A model generated the notes under the pieces. The model was not told the origin of the DNA. It saw only the letters and a list, made by a program, of their open reading frames with translations, and did no database searches. Made by a program: the position numbers and the translations under genes. Shown piece by piece: positions 60,601 through 64,000 of a stretch of 64,000 bases of DNA (the stretch's first letter is position 1; every line of letters starts with the position of its first letter). This DNA is from Nocardioides albertanoniae (GTDB lineage Bacteria; Actinomycetota; Actinomycetes; Propionibacteriales; Nocardioidaceae), in contig NZ_VFOV01000001.1 of assembly GCF_006716315.1 (NCBI RefSeq), forward strand, positions 4,108,501 to 4,172,500. The letters run 5' to 3'.

Positions 60601-61049
60601 ACGTGTCGGTCATCTCCACCCTCGACTACCTCTACGGCCTGCGCGAAGGCGAGGAGCACGTCGTCGAGCTCTCCGAGGGCAAGACCGTCATCTTCGGTCT
60701 CACCGCCGTCTCCGAGCCCGACGAGCGCGGCATCCGCACCGTCATGGCGACCATCAACGGCCACCTGCGCCCCATCGGCGTACGCGACCGCTCCGTCGCC
60801 GCCGAGGTCGCCGCCGCCGAGAAGGCCGACCCGGCTGTTCCTGGCCAGGTCGCCGCCCCCTTCCAGGGCGTCGTCACCATCGCGGTCGCCGCCGGCGACT
60901 CGGTATCCGCCGGCGACACCGTCGCCACCATCGAGGCCATGAAGATGGAGGCCGCCATCACCGCCCCCGTCGCCGGCACCGTCTCCCGCCTTGCCTTCGA
61001 CGGCACCCAAGCCGTAGACGGCGGCGACCTCGTACTCGTCCTGGACTGA
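57660..61049 (+). CDS. pyc: Pyruvate carboxylase
   Basis: The 1129-residue enzyme carboxylates pyruvate to oxaloacetate, an anaplerotic step. Order: biotin carboxylase (1-450; KKVLVANRGEIAIRAFRAG, YPGYGFLSENPALAE, EMNPRIQVEHTVTEE), carboxyltransferase (about 530-800; VTDTTFRDAHQSLLATRVRT, RIFDALNDVSQMR, HLHTHDTAGGQLGTLLAAVD), central helical domain (PYC_OADA) and biotinyl domain (EAMKMEAAI) at the C-terminus. Length and order match single-chain Pyc. The ATG at 57660 is chosen; no strong ribosome-binding site is visible. It converges on an LpdA-like gene across a repeat-rich gap. Confidence 0.96.
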   Translation: MFKKVLVANRGEIAIRAFRAGFELEAKTVAVFPYEDRGSEHRLKADEAYQIGELGHPIRAYLDPDAIVEVAKQSGADAIYPGYGFLSENPALAEACARAGITFIGPSAEVLTLTGNKATAIAAAKAAGVPTLASVEPSTDVDALVSAAESLPYPLFVKAVAGGGGRGMRRVDDPAKLREAVETCMREGEAAFGDATVFIEQAVVEPRHIEVQILADGAGNVIHLFERDCSVQRRHQKVVEIAPAPNLDPDLRERMCADAVRFAKEIGYSCAGTVEFLLDPDGNYVFIEMNPRIQVEHTVTEEVTDVDLVRSQMRIAAGDTLDDLGLSQDSVHLRGAAMQCRITTEDPANNFRPDTGMITTYRSPGGAGIRVDGGTTYSGAEVSPHFDSMLAKLTCRGRTFEDAVTRARRAVAEFRIRGVATNIPFLQALLDDPDFIAGSITTSFIETHPQLLTARASGDRGTKLLTYLADVTVNQPHGAAPVSLHPVEKLPELDLSAAPPAGSRDLLRELGPSGFAAALRAQEAVAVTDTTFRDAHQSLLATRVRTTDLLGVAGHVARLTPQLWSLEAWGGATYDVALRFLSEDPWERLAALREAVPNINLQMLLRGRNTVGYTPYPTEVTDAFVSEAAATGIDVFRIFDALNDVSQMRPAIDAVRATGSSLAEVALCYTGDLSSPDEKLYTLDYYLRLADEIVSAGAHVLAIKDMAGLLRAPAARTLVTALRERFDVPVHLHTHDTAGGQLGTLLAAVDAGVDAVDAATASMAGTTSQPPLSSLVAALDQTPRATGISLSSVNSLEPYWEAVRRVYAPFESGLPAPTGRVYRHEIPGGQLSNLRQQAIALGLGERFEEIEDMYAAANQILGRVPKVTPSSKVIGDLALSLVAAGADPAAFEADPAAYDIPGSVIGFLNGELGDPPGGWPEPFRGKAIAGRTWKEPSPTLSADDAAGLASEEAGERRATLNRLLFPGPTKEFGEARSKWGDVSVISTLDYLYGLREGEEHVVELSEGKTVIFGLTAVSEPDERGIRTVMATINGHLRPIGVRDRSVAAEVAAAEKADPAVPGQVAAPFQGVVTIAVAAGDSVSAGDTVATIEAMKMEAAITAPVAGTVSRLAFDGTQAVDGGDLVLVLD

Positions 61050-61060
61050 TCCCCCGAGGT

Positions 61061-61123
61061 CGAAGCGTCACCTCTGCAGGCCGAAGCGTCACCTCTGCAG
61101 GCCGAAGCGTCACCTCTGCAGGT
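61061..61123. repeat. Three 21-bp tandem direct repeats after pyc
   Basis: CGAAGCGTCACCTCTGCAGG with one linking base occurs three times in succession (61061-61081, 61082-61102, 61103-61123) and runs into a perfect inverted repeat. It lies 12 bp after the pyc stop. Related words (CGACCTGTAGG, GCGTACGTGAC) recur to 61205. Confidence 0.85.
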
Positions 61124-61157
61124 CGAGTGGGCATCGAGATGCCCACTCGACCTGCAG
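61116..61157. terminator. Perfect 20-bp stem hairpin in the pyc/LpdA convergent gap
   Basis: Left arm 61116-61135 and right arm 61138-61157 are exact complements with a 2-nt loop. The left arm's first bases are the end of the third tandem repeat. It suits a bidirectional terminator. Confidence 0.8.
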
Positions 61158-61205
61158 GACTGACTTCTCGGCAGGCGTACGTGACTCCTCGACCTGTAGG
61201 GGCGA

Positions 61206-62603
61206 CTACTCGACGTGGTGGAGGCGGCGGGCGGCCTCGGCGGTGGAGCCTGAGATCGAGGGGTAGACGGTGAAGGTGTTGGCGATCTGGTCGACGGTGA
61301 GGCCGGTGGAGACGGCGAGGGTGATGGGGTGGATCAGCTCGGAGGCGCGGGGGCCGACGACGACGCCGCCGATGACGACGCCGGTGCCGGGGCGGGAGAT
61401 GAGCTTCACGAAGCCGTCGGAGATGCCCTGCATCTTCGCGCGCGGGTTGCCCTTGAGGTCGAGGCGGAGGGTGTCGGCGACGACCTCGCCGGAGTCGACC
61501 TGGGCCTGCGAGTAGCCGACCGTGGCGATCTCGGGCGAGGTGAAGACGTTGGCAGCGACCTCCTTGAGGTCCATCGGGATGACCGCGTCGCCGAGGAAGT
61601 GGCGCATCGCGATCCGGCCGGCCATGGCGGCGGTCGAGGCGAGCATGAAGCCGCCGGTGCAGTCGCCGGCGGCGTAGACGCCGTAGGCCGAGGTGCGCGA
61701 GACCTTGTCGGTGCGGATGAATCCGCCCTCGTCGAGCTCGATGCCGGCCTCCGCCAGTCCGAGATCCTCGGTGTTGGGGATGGAGCCGAGGGCGAGCACG
61801 CAGTGGCTGCCGGTGACCTCGCGGCCGTCGGTGAGCTTCACGGTCACGACGTCGCCGTCACGGGTCACCGTCTCCATGCGCGACTTGCCGAGGATGTTCA
61901 TCCCCTGCCGCTCGAGCACGTCCTGGAGCACCGTCGCCGCATCCGCGTCCTCACCTGGGAGAACACGATCGCGCGACGACACGAGGGTGACCCGCGCGCC
62001 GAGGTTGAGGTAGGCGTTGGCGAACTCGACGCCGGTGACGCCGGAGCCGACCACGATCATGTGCTCGGGCAGCTCGTCGAGGTCGTAGACCTGCTCCCAG
62101 GTCAGGATTCGCTCGCCGTCGGGCTGCGCGCTCGGCAGCACCCGCGGCCGGGCACCCGTGGCGATCAGCACGGCATCGTTCTCGATCGCCTCCTCGCCGC
62201 CGTCGGGCAGGGCCGCGACGACACGGCGCTTGTCGGCGTCGATGCGACCAGCGCCCTTGACGACCCTGATCCCGCGTCGGGTCAGTCGCCCCTCGATGTC
62301 GCTCGACTGCGCGAGCGCGAGCGCCTTGACCCGCTCGTTGACCAGCCCGAGGTCGGCGTAGAGCTCGGTCGCCGGGTCACCCTGGTGGTCACGGAAGTTG
62401 ATGCCGAGGTCGCGGGCGAGCGTCATGTCGGACATCAGCTCGGAGGTGGCGATCAACGTCTTGCTGGGCACACAGTCGGTCAGCACCGCACTGCCACCGA
62501 CGCCGTCGCGATCGACGACAGTCACCTCGGCCCCGAGCTGCTGCGCCACCAGCGCCGCCTCGTACCCGCCTGGACCGCCACCAACAATCGTCACCCGCGC
62601 CAT
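61206..62603 (-). CDS. NAD(P)H-quinone reductase, LpdA-like (lipoamide dehydrogenase homologue lacking one redox cysteine)
   Basis: The 465-residue flavoprotein belongs to the disulfide reductase family by fold (TIVGGGPGGYEAALVAQQLG, VVGSGVTGVEFANAYLNLGA, YAAGDCTGGFMLASTA). In the place of the GGTCxxxGC redox motif it has GGSAVLTDCVPSK: the first cysteine is replaced by Ala39 while Cys44 remains. Mycobacterium LpdA (Rv3303c) is of the same kind and reduces quinones rather than disulfides. ATG at 62603. A true dihydrolipoyl dehydrogenase lies further on at 63363. Confidence 0.88.
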   Translation of the reverse strand: MARVTIVGGGPGGYEAALVAQQLGAEVTVVDRDGVGGSAVLTDCVPSKTLIATSELMSDMTLARDLGINFRDHQGDPATELYADLGLVNERVKALALAQSSDIEGRLTRRGIRVVKGAGRIDADKRRVVAALPDGGEEAIENDAVLIATGARPRVLPSAQPDGERILTWEQVYDLDELPEHMIVVGSGVTGVEFANAYLNLGARVTLVSSRDRVLPGEDADAATVLQDVLERQGMNILGKSRMETVTRDGDVVTVKLTDGREVTGSHCVLALGSIPNTEDLGLAEAGIELDEGGFIRTDKVSRTSAYGVYAAGDCTGGFMLASTAAMAGRIAMRHFLGDAVIPMDLKEVAANVFTSPEIATVGYSQAQVDSGEVVADTLRLDLKGNPRAKMQGISDGFVKLISRPGTGVVIGGVVVGPRASELIHPITLAVSTGLTVDQIANTFTVYPSISGSTAEAARRLHHVE

Positions 62604-62620
62604 AAAAACATGATCCCACG

Positions 62621-62664
62621 GTGTGCTGTCAGGAGTACGCCGGGGCGCACTCCTGACAGCACAC
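62621..62664. terminator. Perfect 16-bp stem between DinB and LpdA-like genes
   Basis: GTGTGCTGTCAGGAGT (62621-62636) pairs with ACTCCTGACAGCACAC (62649-62664). It directly follows the DinB stop on the minus strand. Confidence 0.8.
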
Positions 62665-62668
62665 GGGC

Positions 62669-63181
62669 TCAGCCCATCGTCTTCTGGCCGTCGATGGTCT
62701 CTCGGATGATGTCGGCGTGGCCGGCGTGCTGGGCGGTCTCGGCGATGATGTGGGTGATCACGCGGCGGTTGGACCAGCGCGCACCGGGCTGGAACCACGG
62801 CGCCTCGGGCAGGGCGTGATCCTCGTCGAGATCGACCGTGCGGACGAGCTCGTCGGTGGCAGCGGCCACCTTCTCGTAGGCAGCCACGATCTCCGCCAGC
62901 GTCTCGGACTCGAGCAGGCTGAACTCGTCGGCACGCGCCGCGAAGGCTTCGGGGGTGAACTCGACCGCCTGGGGCCCCTCGACGATGAACCGCGCCCACT
63001 CGGCCTCGGTCGCGGCGACGTGCTTGATGAGTCCACCGACCTGCAGGACGCTCACGGTCGGCGCCAGCCGAGCCTGCTCGTCGGTCAACGCCTCGGCGGT
63101 CTTGCGCAGGAACCCGCGGTGGACCGCGAGGGTCTCCAGCAGGTCGGTGCGCTCGCGGGTCGAGATGGCGGTTGCGTTCAT
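62669..63181 (-). CDS. DinB-family (DUF664) metal-binding protein
   Basis: The 170-residue product has a DinB four-helix bundle pattern: RGFLRKTAEALTDEQARLAP, VGGLIKHVAATEAEW and NRRVITHIIAETAQHAGHAD, with three histidines positioned for a metal site (His54 region and the HIIAETAQH pair). Members act as thiol-dependent transferases or have unknown roles. ATG at 63181 follows GGAGCC. Confidence 0.85.
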   Translation of the reverse strand: MNATAISTRERTDLLETLAVHRGFLRKTAEALTDEQARLAPTVSVLQVGGLIKHVAATEAEWARFIVEGPQAVEFTPEAFAARADEFSLLESETLAEIVAAYEKVAAATDELVRTVDLDEDHALPEAPWFQPGARWSNRRVITHIIAETAQHAGHADIIRETIDGQKTMG

Positions 63182-63362
63182 GACATGGGCTCCTTGGTCG
63201 TGATCTCTGCGAACAAGACCAACGCTATGAGCAGATCCGGTCAGTTTCTGACCTCAATCAAGGAAACCTTGCGCCGATCCGCCCGCAGACACCGAAGACG
63301 GCGAAGACGCACAGAAGGCCCGGGCCGCGACGTACGCGCTCCCGGGCCTCCCGCGAAGGGCC

Positions 63363-64000
63363 TTACAGGTTGATCATGTGGCCTGCGATGCCCTCGATGG
63401 CTTCCTTCATCGCCTCCGACAGGGTCGGGTGCGCGAAGACGTTGCGAGCGATCTCGTCGGCGGTGAGGTCCCAGGTCTTCGCCAGGGTCAGGGCCGGGAG
63501 CAGCTCGGTGACCTCCGGGCCGATCAGGTGGGCGCCGAGAAGCTCGTTGTGCTCGGCGTCGGCGACGATCTTGACGAAGCCGGCGGTCTCGGCCATGCCG
63601 CGAGCCTTGCCGTTGGCCGAGAACGGGAACGACGCGGTCTTGACGTCGTAGCCCTTCTCCTTGGCCTGCGCCTCGGAGTAGCCGAAGGAGGCGATCTGCG
63701 GCTGGCAGAACGTCGCCCGCGGGATCATGTCGAAGTCGATCTCCATGGTCTCGGCGCCGGCGATCGTCTCCGCGGCGATGACCCCCATGGCCTCGGCCGT
63801 GTGGGCGAGCATCAGCTTGCCGGTGCAGTCACCGATCGCGTAGACGTTCTCGACGTTCGTACGTCCACGGGCGTCGACCGCGATGGCACCGCGCTCGGTG
63901 AGCTCGACACCGGCGGCCTCCAGACCGAAGCCCTCCACGCGCGGCGCGAAGCCGAAGGCGGCCAGGAACTTGTCGGCCTCGAGCGTCTGCTCCTCACCGC
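63363..64000 (-). CDS. lpd: Dihydrolipoyl dehydrogenase, C-terminal part cut by window edge
   Basis: About 212 residues are visible. They include the second FAD/NAD segment ([20 protein letters not shown]) and the dimerisation domain ending with the active-site [14 protein letters not shown], whose His-Pro pair matches lipoamide dehydrogenase. It should be the E3 subunit of 2-oxoacid dehydrogenase complexes. The N-terminal part, with the redox cysteines, lies outside. Confidence 0.9.
   Translation of the reverse strand, partial: GEEQTLEADKFLAAFGFAPRVEGFGLEAAGVELTERGAIAVDARGRTNVENVYAIGDCTGKLMLAHTAEAMGVIAAETIAGAETMEIDFDMIPRATFCQPQIASFGYSEAQAKEKGYDVKTASFPFSANGKARGMAETAGFVKIVADAEHNELLGAHLIGPEVTELLPALTLAKTWDLTADEIARNVFAHPTLSEAMKEAIEGIAGHMINL

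Noticed and set aside
57468..61010. 1180-residue open frame antisense to pyruvate carboxylase
   Set aside because: Shadow frame of high-GC codon bias; composition is Gly/Arg/Val/His-rich with no domain, while the sense strand encodes complete Pyc.
61061..61123. Possible CRISPR-like array
   Set aside because: The repeats are directly adjacent with no spacers, and no cas genes are nearby.

Overview
The window is high-GC, gene-dense actinobacterial chromosome (GTG and TTG starts, ATGA-coupled genes, MocR, SARP, WhiB and class F sortase families, AccA3-type biotin carboxylase). Gene content fits a Nocardioides-like member of the Propionibacteriales; this is an inference from families, not from a marker gene. 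Both window edges cut genes: an MFS transporter at the left and a dihydrolipoyl dehydrogenase at the right.

1-24 kb is chromosomal backbone: MFS/MarR, the ABC-F factor ettA, an SSB paralogue without the acidic tail, a PrsW protease coupled to two dynamin-like GTPases, aminopeptidase P, a lipoprotein amidase, a zinc-ribbon membrane protein, tRNA-Arg, a divergent YczE/MocR pair, an acyl-CoA synthetase, an AfsR/SARP regulator, small envelope proteins and an FAD oxidoreductase, ending at tRNA-Lys(CTT).

24.07-36.33 kb is an integrated actinomycete-type integrative and conjugative element (AICE). A 39-bp copy of the tRNA-Lys 3' end bounds it on both sides, and paired 11-bp direct repeats lie just inside each end. 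One unbroken minus-strand chain of twelve genes runs from a Pra-like activator through unknown small proteins, three tandem paralogous 92-94 aa proteins, a TraB/FtsK translocase, a WhiB-like protein, a small Cys-rich protein, a RepSA-like initiator and Xis to the integrase. A KorSA-like GntR repressor and a large dyad operator sit at its head. The attR-proximal third carries a DUF1152 gene, a predicted PD-(D/E)XK nuclease, a divergent gene of unknown function (possibly DUF6414-like) and a 43-aa membrane protein; this is the accessory cargo.

36.4-48.4 kb returns to backbone: secreted SGNH hydrolase, PP2C-like phosphatase, two paralogous surface proteins flanking a secreted nuclease lipoprotein and followed by a class F sortase, GroES-like and DUF3618 genes, Bcp peroxiredoxin, tRNA-Leu, an HNH protein, DUF805, Maf, GtrA and an acyl-CoA dehydrogenase. 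48.4-53.8 kb is an amino-sugar uptake locus (NgcEFG-like transporter without its own ATPase, SIS-domain protein, BadF/BadG-type kinase). 53.8-64 kb holds an acyl-CoA carboxylase alpha subunit, a TetR/oxidoreductase pair with palindromic operators, pyruvate carboxylase, an LpdA-like quinone reductase, a DinB protein and the end of dihydrolipoyl dehydrogenase.

At least two families of interspersed palindromic DNA recur between chromosomal genes: family A near 1.65, 16.3 and 43.05 kb, and family B near 10.65 and 55.7 kb. Copies of both run into coding sequence.
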